Positions 47,921 to 58,633 of a stretch of DNA of 64,000 nt are shown here, one piece after another. A program made the position numbers and the translations under genes. This DNA is from Cryptomeria japonica (taxonomy: Eukaryota > Streptophyta > Pinopsida > Cupressales > Cupressaceae). The stretch covers positions 262,786,624 through 262,850,623 of the forward strand of contig NC_081406.1 in assembly GCF_030272615.1 (NCBI RefSeq), in the 5' to 3' direction. The number at the start of each line of letters is the position of its first letter. The first letter of the stretch is position 1. The notes beneath the pieces were generated by a model that saw nothing but the letters and a program-made list of their open reading frames with translations, was not told the DNA's origin and did no database searches.

Positions 47921-48481
47921 GAATACTTGCCGATGCTGGAGTCACGGGAGAGATTCCCATCGACTCAGAGGTTGCGACCTGAGTTGACAGCCGAGGACTG
48001 AGCTGCGATTGAGGTTATGGGATTGAGATACATTCTGTATGTGCCTGAGTTTCGGGTGAACATGGGATTGCTGACTGCACTGGCTGAGAGATGGCACTCA
48101 GAGACTTGTAGTTTGCATTTGCCGATGGGTGAGATGACAGTCACCTTGGAGGATGTATATAGGATTCTACGGATACCGATCGATGGGGAGTTAGTACCCT
48201 ATGATTGAGATGGAGACAGGAATGCACTGGGATGAGTGTTCTAGGATCCAGGACTAGGGATGAGGGTGGGACATGTGGCATGGGATACCATGACATGGAC
48301 AGGATTAGCACTACCAATAGTGTTGACAGGAGTTATCAGTGGGTTCCTCTGTCTGGATAGGACGACACGAGGGGTGGCTGCAGGGGACACAGGGGCCAGG
48401 AGAGTTGATCTTGGGGTGGGTCCTTCTAGGGCTCAAACTCCGTCGAGGCCAGGCAGCTCTGAGGGAGGGAGTTCATCATAG
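47921..48481 (+). pseudogene. Plant mobile domain (MAIN-like) gene fragment, antisense in the element
   Basis: Plus-strand frame opposite to the element's own ORF. It reads ERFPSTQRLRPELTAED, then MGLRYILYVPEFRVN, LLTALAERWHSETCSLHLP and MGEMTVTLEDVYRILRIPID. This is the typical core of the plant mobile domain found in MAIN/MAIL proteins and in some transposons (ERW..ET..FHLP..GE.T.TLEDV..LLGLPIDG pattern). All pieces share one phase, with stops at 47999 (a likely CGA-to-TGA change), 48206 and two more before 48260. A possible splice acceptor (TTGACTGCAG) precedes it. The domain is cut short, so it is a captured or decayed fragment. Confidence 0.75.
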
Positions 48482-50215
48482 CCTTAGAGGGCTCCCTATG
48501 TATCAGTATTGTACCATTTTTGTATTGTAGACACCTGCGGGTGATTTTGTAGCCATATGATTCTTTTAACATCATTGTATCATGACACTTTTGATTATAT
48601 ATGAGAGATGATCCATTTTTGCGGCAGCTATATGCATGTGTACCTTATGTGATGAAATGTTCTTATGTGATACATGTTTTATGATATGGATGCTTATATG
48701 ATGCAATGCAATATATTTTTGTTCTTTTATGTTGTATATGTGATGCATGCTGCAAATGTGAATGTATGTAATGCAAATGAATATGATAATGCAAATGATT
48801 ATTTACATAATGAAAATGTGAGATGTGCTAACATGTGTTGTATGCAGGATGTGATGCAATTGTGATATCTATATGTATGTATGAAATGCTTATATGTGGT
48901 AATGCAGGTGTAACTATATGAAATGCAAATGTTTTTTTGGTGTGTCATTATACTCAGTCATGTGATAGCGGGCTACGCGGACTCGAGAAGGACAATGGAA
49001 GTCAATCAAGAAAGGGGGATGGAAGACAGAAGATATGAATGTGAAAGAGCTTCTTGTGCGTTATCATCATTGAGATTTATTATGGCAGAATAGGTTATGA
49101 CAATCGAGGCATTTGTTCGGCCCAAAAAGTCATTGTACCTGTTTGCATGGAGATAAGACAGTCACAAACAAGGAATGCCCCAGTTCATACTAGACTCACA
49201 GTGTCCTCATATCCTTGGACAAGTCATAGCATTACTAAGAGACAATCAACAGACAGCAAATGCAAATAGGTGACGATACCCCATCCTCGCCTTTCTAGTC
49301 AAAGACATCTTGGAGATAGAATCTCTAGTCAGAGACATCCTGGAAAAGCTAAAAGACATGTCACCAAAAAGATAAAATCAAAAGAAAACCAAGACTCGAC
49401 ACCAACATCCACTGTAGTCCTCAAGTTTAGTGTCTCTTGTCACTTGTTTAAGTCTTATTCGATTGTGGTCACAATGTTCACTTTCACAAAAAGGATAGAT
49501 AGCACTGAACCATATGTTGTCTGAGTCTGTTGAAAGATTTGATTTTGTTGAAGCTCATTGTTGCTGCTGTGTCTCATTTGAAATTGACTGAATCCATGAA
49601 ACTGATACTTTATTGTGGAGAAGATGGAACTTTATTGTGGACTGGCGATGCAGATGTTGCTTTATTGCAGATTGTGCGCAGATAGACTTGAAGGAAGCTG
49701 GAAGAAACTGTACTCCTCGAAACATGTGATGTTCTCAGTTCCACACCCATCACTAGACGTAGGAATTGCCTTAGTCACAGATAGGAGCCGATTTATTATG
49801 GATGGAAAGGGAATGAAAAGGGAGGGTTATGGATGGCTAACCAATCTTAGGTAGATCAATAACAAGCCATGATGGGAATGGGTAAGTTTATTGTGAACGA
49901 ATAGGTTGTGAGTGTGTGCAAAGTGAAAGGATGAAAGTGAATCCTGAAGGAGGGAGGAGCAATGTCTCTCTACGCATGGCGCTGGTGACCCATTTTTCAC
50001 CATGGTACTTGCCCAGGGCGCCACCGAAGTGGTTTTCACCGTTGGACGAAATTATTTCTCTTTACTTCTTTTCGATTTTTCAATTTTTTTGTTGTCACAA
50101 GGCGCCTGTTTGCCAGGTTTTCACCATGTAACGATTTTTTTTGTTTTATAATTTTTTTGTATTTTTGTAATGTTTTGATTTTTTTGTATTTTTGCATTAG
50201 GATATTCCAAAGAGC
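48482..50215. other. 3' non-coding region of the young element
   Basis: No supported gene on either strand. 48600-48940 is rich in ATG and TATG words. About 49980-50150 has T-rich stretches around GGTGACCCATTTTTCACC and CAGGGCGCCACCG. Frames up to 84 codons are open but show no family signal. Confidence 0.4.
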
Positions 50216-53200
50216 TTATGTGTAGAATCTGTGAAGGTGCATGTTGTTGATAGGATCCTCCAAAGGTTCACCTTCTGTAGTTGAGAGCTGATATGCCCCA
50301 GATCCATATACCACTGTGATGATGTAAGGACCAAGCCAGTTTGGTTCGAACTTGCCCTTCTTATCTCTGTCTTGCTGATTCTTGGGGTTCTCTCTGAGTA
50401 CTAAGTCACCTACCTCAAATGCACGAGGCTTGACTTTGTGATTGTAACTACATTGTTCCTTGACTGAATGATGTGTAGCTTGAGTGACTGTCTTCCTTGA
50501 TAAAGGAACTGAGATAGAATTACTAGTGTGTGGACTACACAAGCCCATATGCGTGTCACCTGAAGAAGTTTGGGCATCCCTGATAACAAAGTCCCTTGAG
50601 GAAGCTCCATTAAAGGTCCATGATGTATCACTAGAAGGGGATGGATGTGTGGAACAAGTGGATGAGTTATGAAGGCTTATGATTGCGAAAAGAAGTGAAA
50701 GTAGGATAGCATGATGGAGACTTAGGATCAACAAGTGTTCTTTTTTACTTGAAATTTTAGAACTTTTGCCCCTAGTTATTTTGGTATTAGGGGAGATCAA
50801 CTCTTTCTCTTTTTGCTTCATAGGATTTTTATCCTTGACTTTGATTTTTGCTGAGTCCAGTAGCTTTTGATTTTGATTTGGACTAAAGGATTTTTCTTTA
50901 TTTTTGACTTTCAGATTTTTCTTTTCAACGCTTGATTTTTTATCCCCAATGAGTAAGGGTTTTTGTAATTCTTGTTGATCCAAGTTTGGGAGCGAAGTGG
51001 AAATGGAATGAGTGGATGAAATGGTAAGGCTATGTGAGCTCTCAAGAGGGTTGGTGATATGCTCAATAGATTCTTCACTGGAACCACTCTTGGGACTATT
51101 GATATCAAGAGCTGCTTGCACCGCTGGAGGAGATTTGCATTCGGACTTAGTAGCCACAACACTAGGTGGTTCACACACAATTCCTTGGTCTTGCATATTG
51201 CTTGTAGATTGTTCTTGTCGATTGAATGTCTTAGGAGACTGTGGGAGTTGATCAACATGAAAGATATACTCACCACATCCCATGTCTTTAATCTTGAACT
51301 TGTCTTCTTTTAGCTCTGCCTGTATTGATGTAGAAGCTTTTAAGGATTCAGGATCCACATATGCCGATGAAGGAATAGCTTCGCGATTGACTGGGATTGT
51401 TATTTCTGATCTAGGTTGTAGATTGTTGCAATATATGAATGGATTTGGATCCGCTTTGACAGTCACTTCAGCTCCATTGTGTGGGAACTTGATACATCGA
51501 TGATATGTAGATGGTATTGCTCTCATTTCATGAATCCAAGGACGTCCTAGCAATATGTTATATGTGAGATCTAGGTCTAGGACTTGACAAACCACATCCT
51601 TTGTGACTGGCCCTATTCTTAGTGGTAAGGTGACTGTGCCCTTGGACGAGCGCTCTTCATCATCATAAGCCTTAATAGTGATTTGGTTTGTAGCATTCAC
51701 AGCCTTGTCAGAATATCCCAATCGTCTGATGGTGCTCAATGTACAAATATTAAGACCTGCTCCTCCATCTATCAGGACTCGTTGTATTCGGCGTTTATGT
51801 ATGAAGGCTTCAACATGTAGGGGTGCATTATGAGGCTGACTTATGGAGGCGTCATCGGCTTCTGTGAATGTGAGGGAGTGTGGAACGGATAGGTATCCCA
51901 CCATGGCTTGAAACTGGTCCACGTTCAGATCAGTAGGGACGGCAGTATCTCTCAAGATTTTGTCAAGGATAGCTTTATGTGCAGGAGATATACGTAAGAG
52001 CTCAAGAATAGAGATGAGTGCAGGTGTCTTCCCTAGTTGTTCTACAAGATCGTACTCAGGCTTGGTAGATAAAGGATTGGTATTCTTAGTGGAGGCACCT
52101 GGCAATGTAATCTTACCTCGACGGGTTGTAACATGACATTCGGAGGTAGCTTCGGATGAAGATCCCACACCTTTTAGGACAATTTTAGGTCGCTGAGGAG
52201 GATTCTCAAGATTTTTATTTTTGATAGTAATGGTAGAGATATGATTGTCCATTGAGATGTGATTGATGGTAGAATCATAATTGTAAGGTGCTCTGGTGTA
52301 ATTGGCTTGATCATCTGTGACTTTGCCTTTTCCTTTGTCATGTTTTGGGAATGGTTCCTTAAACATCTCATGCTCTTGATTAGATGAATGTCCCTCAATC
52401 TCAATGTCGCCTCTATCAATGAGATCTTGTACAATGTTTTTCAATCGATGGCAATTACCTGTCTTGTGACCCTTGCTCTTATGAAACTCACAAAACTCAT
52501 CATCATTCCACCAATTCCGTTTTACCTTTGGTTCATATGGAGGAAAATCTGGGACTGTGATCACTTTGTTTGCTACAAGCTTTTTGAATATTGATTCAAG
52601 TGGTTCTCCCAATGGAGTGTACTTCCTTCGTGGTTTAGAAGTTGTTTGATTGTTCACTTGATTGTTGGTAGAATTTGATCCAGAAAAGACGACCTTGGGT
52701 CTCACTGTGTTGGCATCAACAACACCATCATTAACTGTGTTCTTGTTCTTGTTCCAAAATTTTGGTTTGTCCTTTCCTTTGAAGTCCTCTTTGTTTTCTT
52801 TGAATAGTTTGATAACTCCTTGTTCAATTAAGACTCTTTCTGTTGCTAGGCCCTTTTCAATGACATCCTTGAATGTAGACAAACAAGCTTTTCTGAGATC
52901 ATAGCCAATAGCCTTGTTAACATTTTGTGTGAACATCTCCACCATTTGTTTTTGCGAAATTTCGCAAGAGCATCTACTAGCTAGGTTTCTCCATCTCTGT
53001 AAGAATGTTGCGAAAGATTCTCCTTCCTTTTGTTTCGTATTGCACAAGGTAGTAACTGAGACATCTGTTTCAATGTTGTAAGAGAAATGCTGAATGAATG
53101 CCTCTGCTAAGTCGCCCCATGACTTAATACCGGGAGGTAATTGAGAAAACCATTCCATAGCTTGGTCACCTAAGCTCTGTGGGAACAACCTCATCAAGTA

Positions 53201-54319
53201 TGTTTCTTCTGCCACTACCTCAATGCAAGCTGTGAAGAATTGTCTTATGTGTGCCTTGGGGTCTCCTCTCCCTCTATATTTGTCAAATTTTGGTGTTACA
53301 AAGTGCGGAGGAAACGGAGGCATTGGAATGCTCTTATCGAAGGGATAAGGGCATATATCTCTCATAGTGTATGTAGGTTTGGATGTACTCATGTCCTCCA
53401 CTTTCTTTTGTAGATCTCTAATTTGTTGCTCCAAATTATTTTTGGGAGGAGATTGATTTCTTGTAGCATACCCCATGTTTGTAACACCCATTTGAGGAGG
53501 AACTTGTTGCATGTATGGATGATACTGATCGTAGACATGTCCATATGGAGGTCTATATTGATGTGGCATATATGGAGCACTTGGCATAACTTCTTGTTGA
53601 GGGACCCCATATCTGTTTTGTGTATATAAACCATATTCAATAGGCCTTTCATTTTCCATTGTGTTGCCCCCAATTTTGACATGAGGTCTCCTTGTGTCAA
53701 AATTTTGAGGATGTCCTTGAGTATCCACTTGTCTCGATTGATCCATACCTTGAGCATGTGTTTGAGCATAAGGCCTCCATGATGGTCTTTGAATGTAAGT
53801 ATCATATGTTTGAGCTTGTGTATGTGGGATTGCTGGTTTTTGAAGCAAAACTGATGGTGACTCAGGCATCATATTCGGTCCTCTATTTCCTCCACTATTT
53901 GGTCTCCTTTGATCAATGTTGGATTGAGTTTGTTGTGAGGGTCGACTTTCCATAAGTTGAGACATGTCAAAGTCATGCGGTATTTTAGCTCCACTTTGTG
54001 CCATCATGTTTAAAAAGTATTGACGATCTCTCCTCATTATCTCTTCAACCAATCTATTGAATTGAGGATCCATTATAGATTCTTGTATGTCTGCTGATAG
54101 TGTTGAAGAGTTGTCAACATTGTCATTGTGTGTAGTATTGTTGTTTATAGCGTTTGCGCTTTCCACATTTGGATTGTTTCTATAAACATTCATGTCTGGT
54201 AATGTAGTGTGCTCAGGATTGTAGAATAGATCATTGTCATACTCATAAGAACTCATGTTTGCGGATTCTTGAGCTTCTTTAGCTATTCTCCTAGATTTTT
54301 GAAGGCGGGTTTCAACCAT
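50216..54319 (-). CDS. Intact gag-protease fused to integrase C-terminus (1367 aa)
   Basis: Start ATG 54319 (MVETRLQKSRRIAKEAQE). Residues 1-330 are Gln/Asn/Pro-rich. The gag capsid domain is at about 340-490 (FDKYRGRGDPKAHIRQF ... AMEWFSQLPPG ... AFIQHFSYN). A knuckle-like CEFHKSKGHKTGNC is at about 609-622. A retropepsin-like domain lies at about 830-960 with LIDGGAGLNI and ILLGRPWIH. A Lys/Ser-rich linker follows and contains a hydrophobic stretch near 1200-1220 (LILSLHHAILLSLLFAIISL). The last ~71 residues are the C-terminal module of a gypsy integrase (AFEVGDLVLRENPKN ... FEPNWLGPYIITVVYG). RT, RNase H and the integrase core are missing, yet the frame is unbroken over 4.1 kb. It probably makes particles and relies on other elements for enzymes. 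Confidence 0.9.
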   Translation of the reverse strand: MVETRLQKSRRIAKEAQESANMSSYEYDNDLFYNPEHTTLPDMNVYRNNPNVESANAINNNTTHNDNVDNSSTLSADIQESIMDPQFNRLVEEIMRRDRQYFLNMMAQSGAKIPHDFDMSQLMESRPSQQTQSNIDQRRPNSGGNRGPNMMPESPSVLLQKPAIPHTQAQTYDTYIQRPSWRPYAQTHAQGMDQSRQVDTQGHPQNFDTRRPHVKIGGNTMENERPIEYGLYTQNRYGVPQQEVMPSAPYMPHQYRPPYGHVYDQYHPYMQQVPPQMGVTNMGYATRNQSPPKNNLEQQIRDLQKKVEDMSTSKPTYTMRDICPYPFDKSIPMPPFPPHFVTPKFDKYRGRGDPKAHIRQFFTACIEVVAEETYLMRLFPQSLGDQAMEWFSQLPPGIKSWGDLAEAFIQHFSYNIETDVSVTTLCNTKQKEGESFATFLQRWRNLASRCSCEISQKQMVEMFTQNVNKAIGYDLRKACLSTFKDVIEKGLATERVLIEQGVIKLFKENKEDFKGKDKPKFWNKNKNTVNDGVVDANTVRPKVVFSGSNSTNNQVNNQTTSKPRRKYTPLGEPLESIFKKLVANKVITVPDFPPYEPKVKRNWWNDDEFCEFHKSKGHKTGNCHRLKNIVQDLIDRGDIEIEGHSSNQEHEMFKEPFPKHDKGKGKVTDDQANYTRAPYNYDSTINHISMDNHISTITIKNKNLENPPQRPKIVLKGVGSSSEATSECHVTTRRGKITLPGASTKNTNPLSTKPEYDLVEQLGKTPALISILELLRISPAHKAILDKILRDTAVPTDLNVDQFQAMVGYLSVPHSLTFTEADDASISQPHNAPLHVEAFIHKRRIQRVLIDGGAGLNICTLSTIRRLGYSDKAVNATNQITIKAYDDEERSSKGTVTLPLRIGPVTKDVVCQVLDLDLTYNILLGRPWIHEMRAIPSTYHRCIKFPHNGAEVTVKADPNPFIYCNNLQPRSEITIPVNREAIPSSAYVDPESLKASTSIQAELKEDKFKIKDMGCGEYIFHVDQLPQSPKTFNRQEQSTSNMQDQGIVCEPPSVVATKSECKSPPAVQAALDINSPKSGSSEESIEHITNPLESSHSLTISSTHSISTSLPNLDQQELQKPLLIGDKKSSVEKKNLKVKNKEKSFSPNQNQKLLDSAKIKVKDKNPMKQKEKELISPNTKITRGKSSKISSKKEHLLILSLHHAILLSLLFAIISLHNSSTCSTHPSPSSDTSWTFNGASSRDFVIRDAQTSSGDTHMGLCSPHTSNSISVPLSRKTVTQATHHSVKEQCSYNHKVKPRAFEVGDLVLRENPKNQQDRDKKGKFEPNWLGPYIITVVYGSGAYQLSTTEGEPLEDPINNMHLHRFYT

Positions 54320-55907
54320 GAACTAGGTGTTTGACCAATATGTGAGAGACTAGATGGAAAATATGAAAAGAGTATGGAAGACCAAGAGTTGTATGGAGTG
54401 TAAATGAATCTGAGGTGTACTTGCAATGTCCAAAGTGTAAGACCAAGTATGTAAGTAGTAGAGTAGGTGTGACTTCCAAAGAGAGGATAGTTTCTCTTGA
54501 TGAGGTAAGCTGACCTTGACTCTAAGTAAGACCAAATGAGACCCAAAGGTAAGAAACCTTGATGAGGGACCACTTAGCAAAGTGTAGTTGTATGTAGTGC
54601 GTTGACAAAGTATGATGAGGACAAGCAAGTGACCTTTTGACTCAAGTTTAGACAATTGTGAATGTAAAATGAGATGTGAAGCAATGATGGACTATGTGAG
54701 ACCCAAGGACAGGTTGAATGCTAGATGAAATCTGAAGAGACAACCTAGGAAGCTCAAGTATGCCGAAACTGATTTCTTTTGTTTGTTGGACTGTGAAATT
54801 TTTCCAATTTGTGAAGTTTTTGGTTGTGACCCAAATCTGAATGTTTGACTATTTTTCGTGACAAGAGGACACAATGTTGATGACTCAATGTTTGCAAATG
54901 TTTAGACTGACAATGACTCCAAGAAAAGTGTGTTGTTTGATGTAAAATTGTTTTGCATACACTTGAAAACACAAAAGACACAATGTTTTGCTGTTTGGTC
55001 TTGATTGTTTGAATGTTTAACATAAGTCAAGCACAATTCTTATGGCTGGCCAAGACAATAGTTGTTGATCCCACATGGGGTTTTACCCTCGAGGCTACGC
55101 TATTCAGAGCGGATACTTAGATGCTTGACCTCACTGGCTCCACCCTCGGCACTCACTTCTCGGGTCAGCCAAGCATCAATCCCCATGAAAACTCCCCATG
55201 GCGAACTTTGTATCTCTACTAAGAACCGTATGTGTGTGGGCCGCTACCAGAGGTCCGACCTCCTGCCCCAACAACTAGAAGGATTTGGGCTTCTAAAACA
55301 AAAAGGTGCTAGTAAGGGCATCCGCTCGTGTGGCCATACATGCGGCACTTTCAGCTCTGTAAATACAGAAGGCTCCCAGCCGGTAGGGGTTACGCCCTAC
55401 AAATGATCAAATAAATTTGATCAAACGGGTTTATGGGGAGACATAGTGTCGGTATGAACTAATCAGCACACGTTATTCATAGTTTTCACCATGAATACAT
55501 TTGATTATAGTGGTTTGGATGAGGTGGGTTTTCCTCGCTACCATTTGGGTCGTTCTCTTCTCACTAGTAGTCCTAATGACCACACGGGAAGACAAGCCCT
55601 CTAAAGATTAAACAAAAAGAGCCTATTGCTCAAGACACAAAAGACAATGATTCAATTTTAGTGCACCAATTGAAGTGTTTGCTAGTCTATGAAAACAAGG
55701 CACACAATAAAAATCCAAAAACCCTTGCCAAGGACCTGCAACAAAGATTTATTAGTAGTTTGGATTGTTTCAAATGATCACCCCTTCCTGCAAGTACACA
55801 AGTTAGGTAAATTTTAGATCCAAAAGACTTTATGAAATAGGGGCCTTCAATAATGCGTTTTGTTGACCAATTCAAAGACCTGATTCATCATAAAAAAAGA
55901 CCACCTG
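54320..55907 (-). other. Long leader of the young element with a GC-richer block
   Basis: No gene is supported. 55040-55410 is much more GC-rich than its surroundings (for example GAGGCTACGCTATTCAGAGC, CCGCTACCAGAGGTCCGACC) and could be a structured leader or packaging region. The 114-codon plus-strand frame in it has no known motif. Confidence 0.5.
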
Positions 55908-56790
55908 TAAAATTTCAAGATATTTCCAGAAATGTAAGAAAATCCAAAAAATTTGTTAATTTGCTCCAAAAATTAATTTTTTATGAAAAATCATAAAAAA
56001 TTCATATAAAATGCAAAATCGATCAAAAAAATCTGAAATTTTTACTGGAGATTTTTGATGGTCTTCCAAACTGCACAAAAAATTTCCTGCAACAAATCCA
56101 AGCAGTTTGTGAGATATGAGTAAAATAATGCAAAACCCTAATTTTCAAAGATCTGATTTTTGAAGAATGATTTTGCATCAAATTTAAAATCACAAAGAAT
56201 AGATCCTATGTATAATTCTAAGATATTTCCAAAAATGTAAGAAAATCCAAAAAATTCGCTAATTTGCTCTCAAAATTAATTTTTTATGAAAAATAATAAA
56301 AAATTCATATAAAATGAAAAATCAATCCAAAAAATATGAAATTTTTATTGAATCTTTCTTATACTGTTCTCAACCTACACAAAAATTTTTATGGAAAAAT
56401 TCGAAGCCGTTTGTGAGATCTGATCAAAATAAATAAAAACCCTAATTTTTAAAGATCTAATTTTTAGGGAAATATTTTGAATCAAAATTAAATTCACAAA
56501 GAACAGATCCTGTATATAATTATGAGAGATTTCTAAAAATGTAAGAAAATCTGAAAAATTCTCTCATTTGCTCTCAAAATAAATTTTTTATGAAAAATCA
56601 TAAAAAATTCCTAAAAATTGAAAATTTGCTCCAAAAATTCTGAATTTTGGAATGGAGAGCTCCTGATACTTTCTTCAACCTGCAAAAAAAAATTTGGTGC
56701 AAAATTTCCAAGCCGTTTATGAGATATGATCGAATCTCTCTAAGATCTTGATTTTGTGTCCAAAACCCTAGCTGCACAAGGTTATTCTCC
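55908..56790. repeat. Three tandem ~300-bp units in the leader
   Basis: Units start at about 55911, 56215 and 56520. Each repeats, in order, ATGTAAGAAAATC, TTTTTTATGAAAAAT, AAAAAATTC and GTTTGTGAGAT (or GTTTATGAGAT), with moderate divergence. They lie between the primer site and the GC-richer leader block. Confidence 0.85.
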
Positions 56791-56863
56791 AAATTGTTTT
56801 ACAAAATAGCAATATAGGGTTAGAAAAATCTGCAAAAAAAACATAGATCTAAGAAAAATCCAT

Positions 56864-56881
56864 GTCCCACCGGGCGTGCCA
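56864..56881 (-). promoter_or_regulatory. Primer binding site of the young element
   Basis: Minus strand TGGCACGCCCGGTGGGAC, three bases from the LTR end at 56885. It ends in the expected CCA complement, but I could not name the tRNA with confidence. Confidence 0.75.
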
Positions 56882-56884
56882 AAA

Positions 56885-57688
56885 TGTTTATGGTGAAAAT
56901 GGATAACAATAATAACAAAATTGAAAGGCTAAATGAATTCAACCACCAAACCCTAGCCTAACAACAACAAAGATCCACCATAACATATGAAGATTACCTA
57001 AGACAATGCAAATAACTCAAAATCACAAAGATTATACCATCACATGTCCAATAGGGTTTTTATCTCCATTCTTCCTATCTCCATTGATCTTGCTTGATAT
57101 ATTTGCTCTCAGATTTTTATATGCACAAGAGCTCAACAAAGAACGGAATGTGGTTGCAAGTAGGATTGTAGTGTAGCCAAGTACTCCAAAATCAGTCATT
57201 AGGGTTTTGTCATTAGTCATTAGGATATGTCATTAGGGTTTGACAATGAAGAAAGCATCTCCTTAAATAGAAGACACAATGAGAAATGGAGGGTTAAGAT
57301 TGAGAGGTGTAAAAAGAGAGGTCGGCTAGGATTAGAGGGTAGGTATAAGAAATACCAAAATAATGAAAGAGGTAGGTAGTGTAGGAATTAAGAGATGAAT
57401 GACATGTGTCATGGGTAGAAAAAGATAATGAATTAATTAAATAAATAAAGATTTATTTAATTAATAGAAGAAGTAAGACAATTAAATAAATAAAATATTT
57501 ATTTAATTTAGGAAAGGGATAATTTAAATAAATAAATGTATTTATTTAAATGAGAAATAAGGCTAGAAGAGGATAAATGAATTAATTAAATAAATAAAAA
57601 TTTATTTAATTAATAGAAGAATTAGGCTTAGATAATTAAATAAATAAAATATTTATTTAATTAGACATGACAATTTTGGGTGTCTACA
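56885..57688 (-). repeat. 5' LTR of the young gypsy derivative
   Basis: 804 bp, about three differences from 46229-47032. Followed by the ACTAC duplication and the interrupted copia gag. Confidence 0.93.
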
Positions 57689-57693
57689 ACTAC

Positions 57694-58600
57694 TATATTG
57701 AGATCTACACTCATAAGCAGTGTGGCCATACTTATGACAATTATGGCAGTAACCATCAAAGGTGAAAATCTTCTTTTGAATAACTCATTTATTTTTACAG
57801 TCATTAGTCTTATGACCCGGTTTACCATAATGATTACAAGAGGATTTAGAAAACTTCATACCTTTCACTTCTGAATGGTTCCTTTTATCATCCTTCATCT
57901 TTTTGGATTTAGATGATTCTCTAGTTTCCATAGGACCTGTATCGGAGTAACCAAGACCGGTTGTTTCCTTTGTTCTTCTTTGAGCCTTCAAGTGTTTATC
58001 TACCTTCTCAAATATTTCATTGACTTTCCTCAACTTCTCATTTCTCTCATTTTTTCAGTTTTCAACTCACTCTTGAGTTATTCAATCTATTTCATCATCT
58101 TCTCCTTTTCTTTTGTGTTGTCATGTCAATGCTTATGTATGTACTCATTCTCCTGAGTGAGAATTCGGATTTCTTCAACATTCTCAATCATTATTGCATC
58201 ATTTTCTCTTGGGAGATCCTCAGCAAGCCTCTTGGCTCTTTCATCTTTTGACAGAGCTTCTTCTACCTCCCTTTTTCTTTCATCGGCACTTCTGTTGGCT
58301 TCCATTATCTCAGTCATTCTCAGGGCCCAACCTTCATGTTCTCTTTTGAGATGTTTGATTTCTTCGGTCAGCTTCTTGCTCTTTTCCATGAGTTCTAAGA
58401 CTGCTTCCTCTTCTTCTTCAGATCCACTATGTTCAAAGAGTTGATCTATAATATCCCGACTCTCATTTAGCTATTGAGCTAGTTCCTTTCTTTTTGCAAG
58501 ATATTTTCTCAGTCTCTCTTTCAACTGAGCAATAATTTCATTTGCTTCATCAATCTAATACAAGTATTCTTTCATGATCTTTATCCTCAAGTTGTCAAGC
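57694..58600 (-). pseudogene. SIRE-like gag, N-terminal coiled coil and first two knuckles
   Basis: Starts shortly after the primer site at 58620. 58126-58389 encodes a Glu/Lys-rich coiled coil (KKLTEEIKHLKREHEGWALR). A basic linker follows with knuckles SCNHYGKPGHKTNDC at about 57790 and CHNCHKYGHTAYEC at about 57720. The frame is then cut by the young gypsy insertion and resumes at 46223, giving five knuckles in all. Stops near 58060, 58125 and 58475 break the frame. The arrangement equals that of the left-edge gag. Confidence 0.75.
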
Positions 58601-58619
58601 TTCACTTTAGAGGACCAAA

Positions 58620-58631
58620 GCTCTGATACCA
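58620..58631 (-). promoter_or_regulatory. Primer binding site of element D (tRNA-iMet)
   Basis: Minus strand TGGTATCAGAGC, a perfect 12-base match to the standard copia site, two bases from the LTR end at 58634. Confidence 0.85.
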
Positions 58632-58633
58632 AT

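Larger units (their letters stand above)
46229..57688 (-). mobile_element. Young gypsy derivative with one gag-PR-integrase-tail ORF
   Basis: 11,460 bp, LTRs 46229-47032 and 56885-57688, flanked by ACTAC at 46224-46228 and 57689-57693. By eye the LTRs differ at about three of 804 positions, and its only large frame is fully open, so the insertion is recent. Minus strand: primer site 56864-56881, leader, ORF 54319-50216, long 3' region with an antisense host-gene fragment, polypurine tract 47033-47046. It interrupts the gag of element D between its second and third zinc knuckles. Confidence 0.93.

Noticed and set aside
55062-55406. 114-codon frame in the GC-richer leader block
   Set aside because: Antisense to the element, no motif, and the block is better explained as structured leader.
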